Positions 8,725 through 15,646 of a stretch of 38,965 bases of DNA are shown in pieces. Position numbers and translations under genes: made by a program. Position 1 is the stretch's first letter, and every line of letters starts with the position of its first letter. Source of the DNA: an uncultured Methanomassiliicoccaceae archaeon (GTDB taxonomy: Archaea > Thermoplasmatota > Thermoplasmata > Methanomassiliicoccales > Methanomethylophilaceae); contig CAJJJM010000016.1 of assembly GCA_905187815.1 (NCBI GenBank), forward strand, positions 1 to 38,965, written 5' to 3'. The notes below the pieces were generated by a model that saw nothing but the letters and a program-made list of their open reading frames with translations, made no database searches and had not been told where the DNA came from.

Positions 8725-8935
8725 CACAGGAACATCGCCATGTACCGGGGCAGGTAGACCGTGCCGTCCCCCACCTAAACGTTCTTCGGGTGGAGGACGT
8801 ATCCGTCCCCGGTCTGGCGAACTTCTCCGATATGAAGCTCTTGCCGACACGACGGGCATCATCCATCGGTATGGCGGTCTTGCCATCGCGGGCGTTCTTC
8901 CATTGCACGAGCGTGTCGTAGTTTTTCTGTCTCAT
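8724..8935 (-). pseudogene. Remnant of a DUF4143-type AAA ATPase
   Basis: Minus-strand ATG at 8935 starts MRQKNYDTLVQWKNARDGK and continues to the Walker A-like DDARRVGKSFISEKFA, the standard N-terminus of DUF4143-family ATPases. The reading then jumps, in another frame, directly to the family's usual C-terminal tail: DGYVLHPKNV, a TAG, then VGDGTVYLPRYMAMFL and a stop at 8724. Intact members are around 400-450 residues, so about 350 central codons are deleted, with a frame change and an in-frame amber codon where Arg is expected. This is an internally deleted pseudogene. Family naming is from memory of its sequence signature. Confidence 0.75.
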
Positions 8936-8970
8936 ACATGGGGTTCCATCATCATTGGGCTCATGTTCCT

Positions 8971-9055
8971 GTCACCAAATAGGATTTCAGATGTGCCGTA
9001 TTTGTCACCAAATAGAATCTAAGGGATGCCTCAACTGTCACCGAATAGGATTTCG
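8971..9055. repeat. Three decayed 33-bp tandem repeats
   Basis: GTCACCAAATAGGATT-like units start at 8971, 9004 and 9037, exactly 33 bases apart. On the minus strand each unit reads ILFGD, and the 33-base spacing equals 11 codons, so the array looks like a decayed coding repeat with stops (TGA, TAG) in between. It lies directly upstream of the DUF4143 remnant. Confidence 0.7.
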
Positions 9056-9176
9056 GATCCTTCCATCGCATGCATGGATCCCCGCTGCCGTATCACCTCA
9101 TCCGGATACGGGATCCCTCGACGGGGCTGACGGGCATCATCGGCGACAGGAAAAAAGTGGAAGGGAAAAGGGGACG

Positions 9177-9194
9177 GGACCGGAGTCCCGGTCC
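9177..9194 (-). terminator. Terminator of the secreted-protein gene
   Basis: GGACCGG-AGTC-CCGGTCC is a perfect 7-bp stem. In the minus direction it is followed by T-rich DNA (CCCCTTTTCCC and a T6 run), just after the stop at 9203. Confidence 0.6.
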
Positions 9195-9202
9195 TGGTTC
9201 AT

Positions 9203-10012
9203 TCACCCGTTGTAGTAGCTGTGGAGCTTGATGCTCATGGACGAATCGCAGTCGACGACAAGCGTTATCGTCTTGTCCTCCTTCGACGAACTCGTCACCT
9301 CCGCGCCGTCCAGATCGATCATGAGATGAAAGCTGTGCCTCTCCCCGGGCACGTTGAAGATGACCCGCATGAGCGATTGACTGAATATCACGCCGCGGAT
9401 GTCCTGATCACCCACAATCTGGATGATGGCGCCGGTCTTCGGGATCGTCACGGGGAACTGGGCGGATTCCACGGGTGTCCCTTCGATGACGACGCTCCAC
9501 CCCTTGCCTTCGATGTCGCAGCCGGTCACGGTGGCGGTGTCGTCTCCCGGGAGGGCTCCTCCGAAGTCGCCCAGATTCAGGATCAGAGTGACCACGCCCT
9601 CAGCGTCGAATGTCAGGGTGATTATGCGATCTGAGACGGAGGACGTGATGTTCGACATGTTCTTCGTCTCCACCGTCAGTGTGTGCATCTCCCCCGAATC
9701 ATTGGTGAGGGTGAAGCCGTATGTGCCGTCGTTGTTGTCCGTGACGCTTGCGACGCGGTCCGTTGGACGCAGCTCTATGACGTTCCCCTGCGGCTCCAGC
9801 TGGATCGGCATGTTGAACGGGGTGATCATGACCCCGTCCTTGTACGCTTCGAAGAACGACGATGTGTTGATGTAGTTGGAGAGCACGGGTCCCGTGTTCT
9901 CCGGAGTGTCACTGCCGTCGTCCCCTCCGTCGTCACCGTACCAGACGTATGAGGCGACAAGGGCTACGGCTATGACGATCGTGGCCGTGGCTATGATGAC
10001 GCTCTTCCTCAT
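9203..10012 (-). CDS. Secreted or membrane-anchored protein of unknown function
   Basis: 269 residues from ATG 10012 (MRKSVIIATATIVIAVALVASYVW). An upstream in-frame ATG at 10036 falls inside the TATA box, so 10012 is chosen. The N-terminus is a typical signal/anchor helix, followed by an acidic, Gly-rich linker (GDDGGDDGSDTPENTG). The rest is rich in Thr, Val and beta-strand-like segments with few Cys and no enzyme motif that I recognise; it is probably an extracytoplasmic beta-sandwich protein. It lies downstream of feoB but has its own promoter and terminator, so it is not clearly part of iron transport. Confidence 0.75.
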   Translation of the reverse strand: MRKSVIIATATIVIAVALVASYVWYGDDGGDDGSDTPENTGPVLSNYINTSSFFEAYKDGVMITPFNMPIQLEPQGNVIELRPTDRVASVTDNNDGTYGFTLTNDSGEMHTLTVETKNMSNITSSVSDRIITLTFDAEGVVTLILNLGDFGGALPGDDTATVTGCDIEGKGWSVVIEGTPVESAQFPVTIPKTGAIIQIVGDQDIRGVIFSQSLMRVIFNVPGERHSFHLMIDLDGAEVTSSSKEDKTITLVVDCDSSMSIKLHSYYNG

Positions 10013-10033
10013 GATGAAAGAATCCCGGTGTCC

Positions 10034-10042
10034 CATATAAAA
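10034..10042 (-). promoter_or_regulatory. TATA box of the secreted-protein gene
   Basis: Minus-strand TTTTATATG is about 25 bases before ATG 10012. This placement decides the start. Confidence 0.65.
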
Positions 10043-10056
10043 CAGTTAACGGGCGT

Positions 10057-10070
10057 GAACCGCGGGGTTC
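10057..10070 (-). terminator. Weak hairpin after feoB
   Basis: GAACC-GCGG-GGTTC is a 5-bp stem just after the feoB stop at 10074. There is no strong T-run. Confidence 0.3.
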
Positions 10071-10073
10071 CGG

Positions 10074-11990
10074 TCAGAACGCCTGCAGCAGGAGGTTCGT
10101 CGCGGTACCGAGCAGGATGGCGACCACGATCGAGAGCACGCTCACCCCGATGGTCTCCTTCCAGCCGATCTCCCTCCACATCGTGATCAGCGTGGCGACG
10201 CAGGGCATGTACACCGCCATCACGACCCCGAACACGACGAACTGGTCCGGTGTGAGGAAGAGCTCCAGAGCCACACCTCCGGCGAGGATCTGAAGCATGC
10301 CGAGGGCCATCTCCTTCCTCAGTATGCCGACGATGAACGCAATTATGCACACAGCCGGGAGGCCGAGCATGTCCACGGTGATGAAGGAGAGCGGCTCCAC
10401 GATCACATCCAAGAGGTCGTACTGGAGCAGCACCTCCACGACGATGGAGCCGACTACGAGGAGCGGGAACGCGATGTAGAAGAAGTCCTTGATCCTGTAC
10501 CAGGTCTTGAACGCCACGTTCTTGGGGCTGGGGATCTCCAGGTCCGGAAGCTCCATCGCCAGGTTGCTGGGCTCATACTTCAGAATCTTGTTCATCAGTA
10601 CCCCTGTGATGACAGCCAGGCACACCAGCATCACCAGTATCCCGAACGCGTAGGCGATGCCCGAGTAGCTGCCTGTTGCGCCCATTATGATCGCCATCTG
10701 GGCGGAGCAAGGCACGGCCATGACGATCATCGACGATAGGATCACCTTCTCCCTGCGGGACTGAACGGTGCGGACGGCCATTATGGCGGGCACGTTGCAC
10801 CCGAGTCCGACAATTATCGGTATGAACGATCCTCCGTGGAGTCCGAAGTGGTGCATGGTCCTGTCTAGGAGCACGACCGCCCTCGTGAGGTAGCCGGAGT
10901 CCTCCAGGATGCCCAGGATGATGTAGAAGACCATGATGTACGGGATGACGAGACCGAGTATCGCCTGGATGCTGCCGTCGATACCCGTGGTGACCGCGGT
11001 CCAGAACTCGCTGTCGCCGCCCAGGTCTATGATGGCGGATCCTATGAGGCTCTCGTATGCGGACGAGACCACCTCGTCCAGGAACGATCCTATGTAGATG
11101 ATGGCGACGAGGATCACGAGGCACACCGCTATCAGGATCGGGACGCCGGTGATCGGGGTGATCATCAGGTCGGACAGCCTGTCCTTGAGCGTCGGCTTCA
11201 TGTCGCTCTCCGACACCACGTCGGAGACGATGCTTTCCGCCAGGGCGTACCTGGAGGACGCTATCGATACGCCCATCTGCTGCCCGTTGTGCTCGTAGTA
11301 GATCTTCTTCATCAGCTCGGAGGTGTGCCTCAGGTCGATGCCGACCATTCCGGCGAACTCCTCGGAGCCCTCCAGGATTTTCACCGCGGTGCCGCGGCGG
11401 GAGAAGCGCAGGTTGTCGGGGAGCCCGTCCTCCAGGGCGACGACGGCCTTCTCGATGTCGGGCATGTACTCGACCCTGTATCCGGAAGACCTCGCCCTCC
11501 CCTCGCAGACCGCATCGGCCAGCGCATCGACGCCCTCGGACGTCTTGGCGGAGACGGGCATGACCGGCACGCCCAGGATGGACGACAGCGCGTCCACGTC
11601 TATCTTGAACTTCTTCCTGGCCTCGTCTATCTTGGTGAGCGCGATTATCGTGGGGAGCCCTAGCTCCAGGGCCTCGAAGCAGAGGACGAGGCTGTTGACG
11701 AGGTTGGTGGCGTCCGCCACGAGGATGACGGAGTCGTTGTGCCCCTCGGCGAGGTCCCTCAGGACGACCCTCTCGTCGTCCGAGTTCCCGGAGATGCAAT
11801 AAGTCCCCGGAAGGTCGTGGACGCTGACGGTCTTGCCGTTCCTCGTTACCACTCCCTCATCGAACTCCACGGTGGTGCCGGGATAGTTCGACGAAATGAC
11901 CCCCACGCCGGTGAGACGTGTGAAAAGGGATGATTTGCCCACGTTCGGAAGTCCGACCAGGGCTACCTTGAACGATTCTCCATGAGCCAA
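10074..11990 (-). CDS. feoB: Ferrous iron transporter FeoB
   Basis: About 638 residues, starting at a TTG at 11990 (MAHGESFKVALVGLPNVGKS). The preceding open frame overlaps the dtxR-like gene and is a shadow. The cytoplasmic GTPase domain shows G1 GLPNVGKSS (about residue 13), G2-region YPGTTVEFD, G3 DLPGTY and G4-like TKID. The membrane part has the conserved core GLGCNVPAIMAVRTVQSRR and AVPCSAQMAI. It imports Fe2+ through the cytoplasmic membrane. It lies 20 bases downstream of a DtxR-type repressor with a fused FeoA domain, so it is almost certainly co-transcribed with, and regulated by, that protein. No separate feoA is present. Confidence 0.93.
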   Translation of the reverse strand: MAHGESFKVALVGLPNVGKSSLFTRLTGVGVISSNYPGTTVEFDEGVVTRNGKTVSVHDLPGTYCISGNSDDERVVLRDLAEGHNDSVILVADATNLVNSLVLCFEALELGLPTIIALTKIDEARKKFKIDVDALSSILGVPVMPVSAKTSEGVDALADAVCEGRARSSGYRVEYMPDIEKAVVALEDGLPDNLRFSRRGTAVKILEGSEEFAGMVGIDLRHTSELMKKIYYEHNGQQMGVSIASSRYALAESIVSDVVSESDMKPTLKDRLSDLMITPITGVPILIAVCLVILVAIIYIGSFLDEVVSSAYESLIGSAIIDLGGDSEFWTAVTTGIDGSIQAILGLVIPYIMVFYIILGILEDSGYLTRAVVLLDRTMHHFGLHGGSFIPIIVGLGCNVPAIMAVRTVQSRREKVILSSMIVMAVPCSAQMAIIMGATGSYSGIAYAFGILVMLVCLAVITGVLMNKILKYEPSNLAMELPDLEIPSPKNVAFKTWYRIKDFFYIAFPLLVVGSIVVEVLLQYDLLDVIVEPLSFITVDMLGLPAVCIIAFIVGILRKEMALGMLQILAGGVALELFLTPDQFVVFGVVMAVYMPCVATLITMWREIGWKETIGVSVLSIVVAILLGTATNLLLQAF

Positions 11991-12010
11991 TGCGATTCCA
12001 CTCGGCCGTC

Positions 12011-12682
12011 TTACTCCGACTCGGCCGCGGTGTCGACGAAGATGTGAGACGCCAGATGGTAGTCCAATGCCATCGTGGAGTTGCCCATCCTCACGATGCG
12101 GGGTCCTCCGTCGGAGAGTATGGTTTCGATAGAGATCTCGCGGCCGGGGACGAACCCCATGGAGATGAGCCTCTTCACGACGTCCGTGTCGTCGGACGTG
12201 ATGTGGGAGATCCTCCCCGACTCGCTCTGGGCGAGCCTGTTGAGCGGCGTGATCCTGGTGATTCCCTCGGACACGGCCTTGCAGGGCTTGATGCAGCTCT
12301 GGCAGTCGGAGTCCACGGGGGTGCCCATCATGTGGCACATCTTGATCGCGGACTCGTCGGAGATCGCATGCTCCATCCTGCAGGCCTCCTCATGGGCGGT
12401 CTTGTGGTCGATGTTGAGGTAGTCCGTCAGGAACCTCTCCAGGACGTGGTGCTTCTTGCGGAGCTGCCTGGCGTACGTGAGCCCCTCCTCCGTCAGGGAG
12501 ACGCCCTTGTACTTCTCGTAGTTCACAAGACCCTCCTTCGCGAGGACCTTGATCATCTCGCTGACGCTGGCGGGCGAGACGTTCATGTACGAGGCCAGCT
12601 CGGTGGTCTTCGCAACGCCCTCCCCCTCTGTCAGTCTGAGTATGTTGATAAGGTAGTCCTCGCGGTTTCCGGTAGTCATCAT
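12011..12682 (-). CDS. DtxR/MntR-family metal-dependent repressor with C-terminal FeoA (SH3-like) domain
   Basis: 223 residues. The N-terminal winged helix (REDYLINILRLTEGEG, ASYMNVSPASVSEMIKVLA) is classic DtxR. The middle metal-binding/dimerisation domain has HHVLERFL, HEEACRMEH and a Cys cluster (CQSCIKPC). The C-terminal 70 residues (ITPLNRLAQSESG to LASHIFV) form a FeoA-like SH3 domain with the hallmark LISMGFVPG. It should sense Fe2+ or Mn2+ and repress the dtxR-feoB operon. The start is ATG 12682 or 12679, right where a transcript from the TATA at 12705 would begin. Two similar sites flank this TATA box. Confidence 0.92.
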   Translation of the reverse strand: MMTTGNREDYLINILRLTEGEGVAKTTELASYMNVSPASVSEMIKVLAKEGLVNYEKYKGVSLTEEGLTYARQLRKKHHVLERFLTDYLNIDHKTAHEEACRMEHAISDESAIKMCHMMGTPVDSDCQSCIKPCKAVSEGITRITPLNRLAQSESGRISHITSDDTDVVKRLISMGFVPGREISIETILSDGGPRIVRMGNSTMALDYHLASHIFVDTAAESE

Positions 12683-12688
12683 CCCAGG

Positions 12689-12726
12689 TTAAGGAGTTCC
12701 TATTCTTATAGTTAAGGTCCTCCTAA
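12689..12726 (-). promoter_or_regulatory. Promoter and likely metal-repressor operators of dtxR-feoB
   Basis: Minus-strand TATAAG (12705-12710) is flanked by two related sites. In plus-strand reading these are TTAAGGAGTTCCTA (12689-12702) and TTAAGGTCCTCCTAA (12712-12726), 23 bases apart and both of the form TTAAGG...CCTA. The resemblance to DtxR-family TTAGG...CCTAA boxes and the position around the TATA box suggest autoregulation. Confidence 0.55.
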
Positions 12727-12733
12727 TCATTTC

Positions 12734-13921
12734 TTAAGTCTGGGATGTCCCGCCTATGTCGACGTCCCTCCCTATGAGGTATCCCAGTACCAGCAGGGTG
12801 GCGGCGACGACCATGAGGAAGATCAGCCCGGGGTCCCAGTCGGACGTGGCGTCGAAGATCGCGCCGACGGCTACGGGGCCGGTGGCGGCGACGACGTACC
12901 CGATCGACTGTGCGATGCCGGAGACGCTGGAGGAGTCCCCCGACGAGCGGGTGCGGAGGCCGAAGAGCATGGACGGATACGTGATGCACGTCCCGCCGCA
13001 GATCCCGCACATGAGCACCGGCAGGACCAGCGACGCGAAGCTCCCGGAGGAGACCATGAGCAGTGCCAGGCCCGCGATGTAGACGACCGCGAGGGATGTC
13101 CCCAGGGCCCTGAGGTCCCTCCTGTCCCCGGCGAGGACCGGCAGGAGCAGGGAGCCGATGATGCCCAGGATCATGTACACGGAGATGACCCAGCCCGCTT
13201 CGGTAGGGTCGAGCCCCTTGGACTGCAGGATGACGGACATCCAGGCGACCAGCGAGTAGTAGATGAAGGACTGCAGCCCCAGGTACAGGGAGATGAACCA
13301 TGTCGTCGGCGAGCGTATGATCGACATGCGGCTCCCCGGGGACGGAGCGTGGTCCTCCACCGGGCAGTCCCTGTGGGGGATCCAGAGAGCCAGCGTGACC
13401 ACTATGAGCACGGCCCAGACGGCCAGCGACCCCCTCCAGCCCAGGGCGTCCCCGATCGGCACCGACACCGCGCCGGCGACGGCGGACATGAGGGACATCA
13501 TCGCCGTGTAGATCCCCGTGAACCTCCCTATCCTCTCCGGATAATGGGCCTTGATGAACGCCGGGATGAGGACGTTGCCCGCGGTTATCCCGATGCCGAT
13601 GACCGCAGTGCCGAAGAACAGCCCCCAGGTCCCGAGGATCGAGCGGCAGATCACCCCGGTGAGGATCATCAGCAGCCCGATGACCATGATGTTCCCGGCG
13701 TTGCGGCGCCTCCCCAGATCCCCCATGACTATCGAGAACGCGGCGAACATCAGCAGCGGGATCGTGGTGACGGTCCCCATGGTGCCCGACGACATCCCGA
13801 GGTCGGATTGGATGACGTCGGCGAGAGGGCCCACGCAGGTGAACGGGGCGCGCAGGCAGAACGCTGCGAAGACTATCGCCAGTGCGAGGCTGGCTATCCC
13901 GACGGACCGTTTCAAAATCAC
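12734..13921 (-). CDS. MFS transporter, CynX/NimT-like
   Basis: About 395 residues with some twelve hydrophobic segments. The start is uncertain: GTG 13921 or TTG 13915, with GGTG-type Shine-Dalgarno sequence just upstream (GAAGGTGTG). The first helix reads SLALAIVFAAFCLRAPFTCVGPL, then MGDLGRRRNAG at the loop 2-3 signature position and TAGNVLIPAFIKAHYPERIG, resembling cyanate/nitroimidazole-type (CynX/NimT) major facilitators. A central cytoplasmic loop (about DCPVEDHAPSPGSR) separates the two halves. The substrate cannot be told from sequence. The gene lies behind a strong hairpin and thus probably has its own promoter. Confidence 0.85.
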   Translation of the reverse strand: MILKRSVGIASLALAIVFAAFCLRAPFTCVGPLADVIQSDLGMSSGTMGTVTTIPLLMFAAFSIVMGDLGRRRNAGNIMVIGLLMILTGVICRSILGTWGLFFGTAVIGIGITAGNVLIPAFIKAHYPERIGRFTGIYTAMMSLMSAVAGAVSVPIGDALGWRGSLAVWAVLIVVTLALWIPHRDCPVEDHAPSPGSRMSIIRSPTTWFISLYLGLQSFIYYSLVAWMSVILQSKGLDPTEAGWVISVYMILGIIGSLLLPVLAGDRRDLRALGTSLAVVYIAGLALLMVSSGSFASLVLPVLMCGICGGTCITYPSMLFGLRTRSSGDSSSVSGIAQSIGYVVAATGPVAVGAIFDATSDWDPGLIFLMVVAATLLVLGYLIGRDVDIGGTSQT

Positions 13922-13946
13922 ACCTTCGTGCGTAACGGGTTTGCGA

Positions 13947-13965
13947 CGGGGGAGGCCCCCCCCCG
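13947..13965 (-). terminator. Hairpin after the glyA operon
   Basis: CGGGGG and CCCCCG arms around a short loop within a 9-C run, between the coiled-coil gene (stop 13975) and the MFS gene. It probably ends the glyA transcript. Confidence 0.45.
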
Positions 13966-13974
13966 CCAGGAGGC

Positions 13975-14256
13975 TCACTCCTCCTTCTTGCCGATGGACT
14001 CCTTCTGGGCCTTGAGGTCGGCGATCTTGGCCTCGCACTCCTTGATCTTGTCGTAGAGCTCGGAGACATTAGCCTGGGCGGCGTCCTTGCCGTCCTTCAG
14101 AGCGGCCAGGACCTTCTCCCCGATCTCCTTGGTGAAGTCCTCGATGGCCTTCTCCTGCTTGCGGATCTCGCTGTCCAGCTTCTCCTTGTCGATGGCGTTG
14201 CCCAGTTTCTCGTCGGCGCTCTTCACAGAGTCCTTGACCTTGTCCATGAATCCCAT
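13975..14256 (-). CDS. Small charged coiled-coil protein
   Basis: 93 residues, starting MGFMDKVKDSVKSADEKLG. Almost the whole chain is a Lys/Glu/Ala-rich heptad-like helix (residues about 20-90), with no Cys, no membrane segment and no enzymatic motif. It begins 16 bases after the glyA stop, with a G-rich sequence (GGGGGAAC) before the ATG, so it is most likely co-transcribed with glyA. The function is unknown; the composition recalls stress or scaffold proteins, which is only an impression. Confidence 0.75.
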   Translation of the reverse strand: MGFMDKVKDSVKSADEKLGNAIDKEKLDSEIRKQEKAIEDFTKEIGEKVLAALKDGKDAAQANVSELYDKIKECEAKIADLKAQKESIGKKEE

Positions 14257-14272
14257 TTCAGGTTCCCCCAGA

Positions 14273-15556
14273 TCACTCCACCAGCCTGTGGTATCCGTAG
14301 GCGGGCTCGCCGGCGTTGAAGCAGTACTGGATGGTGGTGAACTGCTTCTTGAATGCCTTCACGTCCTCTTTAACCTTGGCAGGGTCCTCCTTCTTGACGA
14401 CGACCCTGGCTATGAGCTCGGCGACCTCCTTCATGTCGGACTCCTTCATCCCGATGCGGGTCATCTCCTGGGATCCGAGTCTGAGTCCGGACGGCCTGAC
14501 GGAGCTGGTGTCCCTGGGCAGCATGTTCTTGTTGCAGATGATGTTGGCGTCCTCGAGGGCCTTGGCGCAGTCCTTGCCGCCTCCGAACTGGGCGACGTCG
14601 ACGGCGATGGCGTGGGACCTGGTGAACCCGAGGTCGGGGCACAGGACCGGCACTCCGAGCTCGTAGAGGGCCTCTCCGAGGGCCCTGGAGTTCTTGCAGG
14701 CCTGGGCGGCGTACTCCTTTCCGTAGACCTCCATCTCGGCGAGCGTGATGCCGAGGGCGGCCATGGCGTGGAGGTGGTGGCTGGAGGTGACTCCGGGGAA
14801 GACGGCCTTCTGGAGCTTCTTCTCCTGCTCCTCCGTCAGGTTCTGTCCCAGGAGGAGACCGTGGTTGGGTCCGGGGAACGTCTTGTGGGTGGAGGAGGAG
14901 ACGATGTTCACTCCCTCCCTCAGGGGGTCCTGGAACTGGCCGCCTGCGATGAGTCCGAGGACGTGGGCGCAGTCCTCCCACACGAGGCATCCGATCTCGT
15001 TGAACGTGTCCTCCAGCTCCTTGAGCGGTGGGGGGAATAGGAAGACGGAGAGGCCGAACTGGGCGATCTTCGGCTTGACCTCCTTCAGGAGCTTGATGGT
15101 GCCGTCGACGTCCAGGTTCATATCGTGCTCGTTGAACGGGTAGTTCACCGAGTTGACGGCCCTCTGCCCGAAGGCCCCGAACTCGCAGGTGGAGATGTGG
15201 GCCCCCTGGGCGAGAGCGCAGGTGGTGATGGTGTCGCCGGGCTGGGCGAAGGCGAAGAGGACCGCCATGTTGGCGACGGTCCCGGAGATGGGCCTGACGT
15301 CGGCGAAGTCGGCGTCGAAGACCTTCTTGGCGAGCTCGATGGTCTTGAGCTCCACCTCGTCCACGTAGATGTTGCCCTGGTAGTAGCGCTTGCCGGGGAG
15401 GCCCTCGGCGTACCTGTCGGCGAAGTCGGAGATCAGCATCTCCTTGGCCAGCGGGCTCATCAGGTTCTCGGATGCGATCATGGGGATGCACTCCTCGAAC
15501 CACTTGTTGTGGGCCATGACCTTCTCGCGGATGAATTTGGCGTCTTCCTGAGACAT
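14273..15556 (-). CDS. glyA: Serine hydroxymethyltransferase
   Basis: 427 residues. It interconverts serine and glycine with transfer of a one-carbon unit to the folate-type pterin (tetrahydromethanopterin or folate in archaea; the carrier cannot be read from sequence). The PLP lysine is K225 in SSSTHKTFPGPNHG, and IPMIASENLMSP and YAEGLPGKRYYQGN near the N-terminus are diagnostic. The active-site His and Asp (AQGAHIS, EDCAHVLG) are present. A TATA-like TTTAAA (15586-15591) is 30 bases before the start. It heads a two-gene transcript with the small coiled-coil protein. Confidence 0.95.
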   Translation of the reverse strand: MSQEDAKFIREKVMAHNKWFEECIPMIASENLMSPLAKEMLISDFADRYAEGLPGKRYYQGNIYVDEVELKTIELAKKVFDADFADVRPISGTVANMAVLFAFAQPGDTITTCALAQGAHISTCEFGAFGQRAVNSVNYPFNEHDMNLDVDGTIKLLKEVKPKIAQFGLSVFLFPPPLKELEDTFNEIGCLVWEDCAHVLGLIAGGQFQDPLREGVNIVSSSTHKTFPGPNHGLLLGQNLTEEQEKKLQKAVFPGVTSSHHLHAMAALGITLAEMEVYGKEYAAQACKNSRALGEALYELGVPVLCPDLGFTRSHAIAVDVAQFGGGKDCAKALEDANIICNKNMLPRDTSSVRPSGLRLGSQEMTRIGMKESDMKEVAELIARVVVKKEDPAKVKEDVKAFKKQFTTIQYCFNAGEPAYGYHRLVE

Positions 15557-15585
15557 TATTATCGGTGGCTAATCGCCGAACGTCG

Positions 15586-15591
15586 TTTAAA
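15586..15591 (-). promoter_or_regulatory. TATA-like box of glyA
   Basis: TTTAAA is 30 bases before ATG 15556, implying a leader of only a few bases. Confidence 0.45.
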
Positions 15592-15614
15592 GGTTCTTCG
15601 CGCGGGGATGCGAG

Positions 15615-15639
15615 GCGTCCCGGGGGGGCCCCGGGACGC
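15615..15639 (-). terminator. Very GC-rich hairpin after the FUSC-type gene
   Basis: GCGTCCCGGGG-GGG-CCCCGGGACGC is an 11-bp perfect stem located 8 bases after the FUSC-type stop at 15647. It lacks a T-run but is the strongest hairpin in the window. Confidence 0.55.
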
Positions 15640-15646
15640 GGGGCCA

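Noticed and set aside
8724..8800. Pyrrolysine at the TAG in the DUF4143 relic
   Set aside because: The gene is also frameshifted and lacks about 350 codons, and Arg (AGG) is expected there, so it is decay, not recoding.
6905..8935. Minus-strand frame of 676 codons over gltX
   Set aside because: Only its first 40 codons (the DUF4143 relic) are meaningful. The rest is antisense of gltX.
8971..9055. CRISPR array
   Set aside because: Only three copies, 33-bp total period with about 16 conserved bases and no proper spacers; it behaves like a decayed coding repeat.
13956..13964. C9 run as a phase-variation tract
   Set aside because: It lies in a terminator-like hairpin between two genes, outside any leader or coding sequence.
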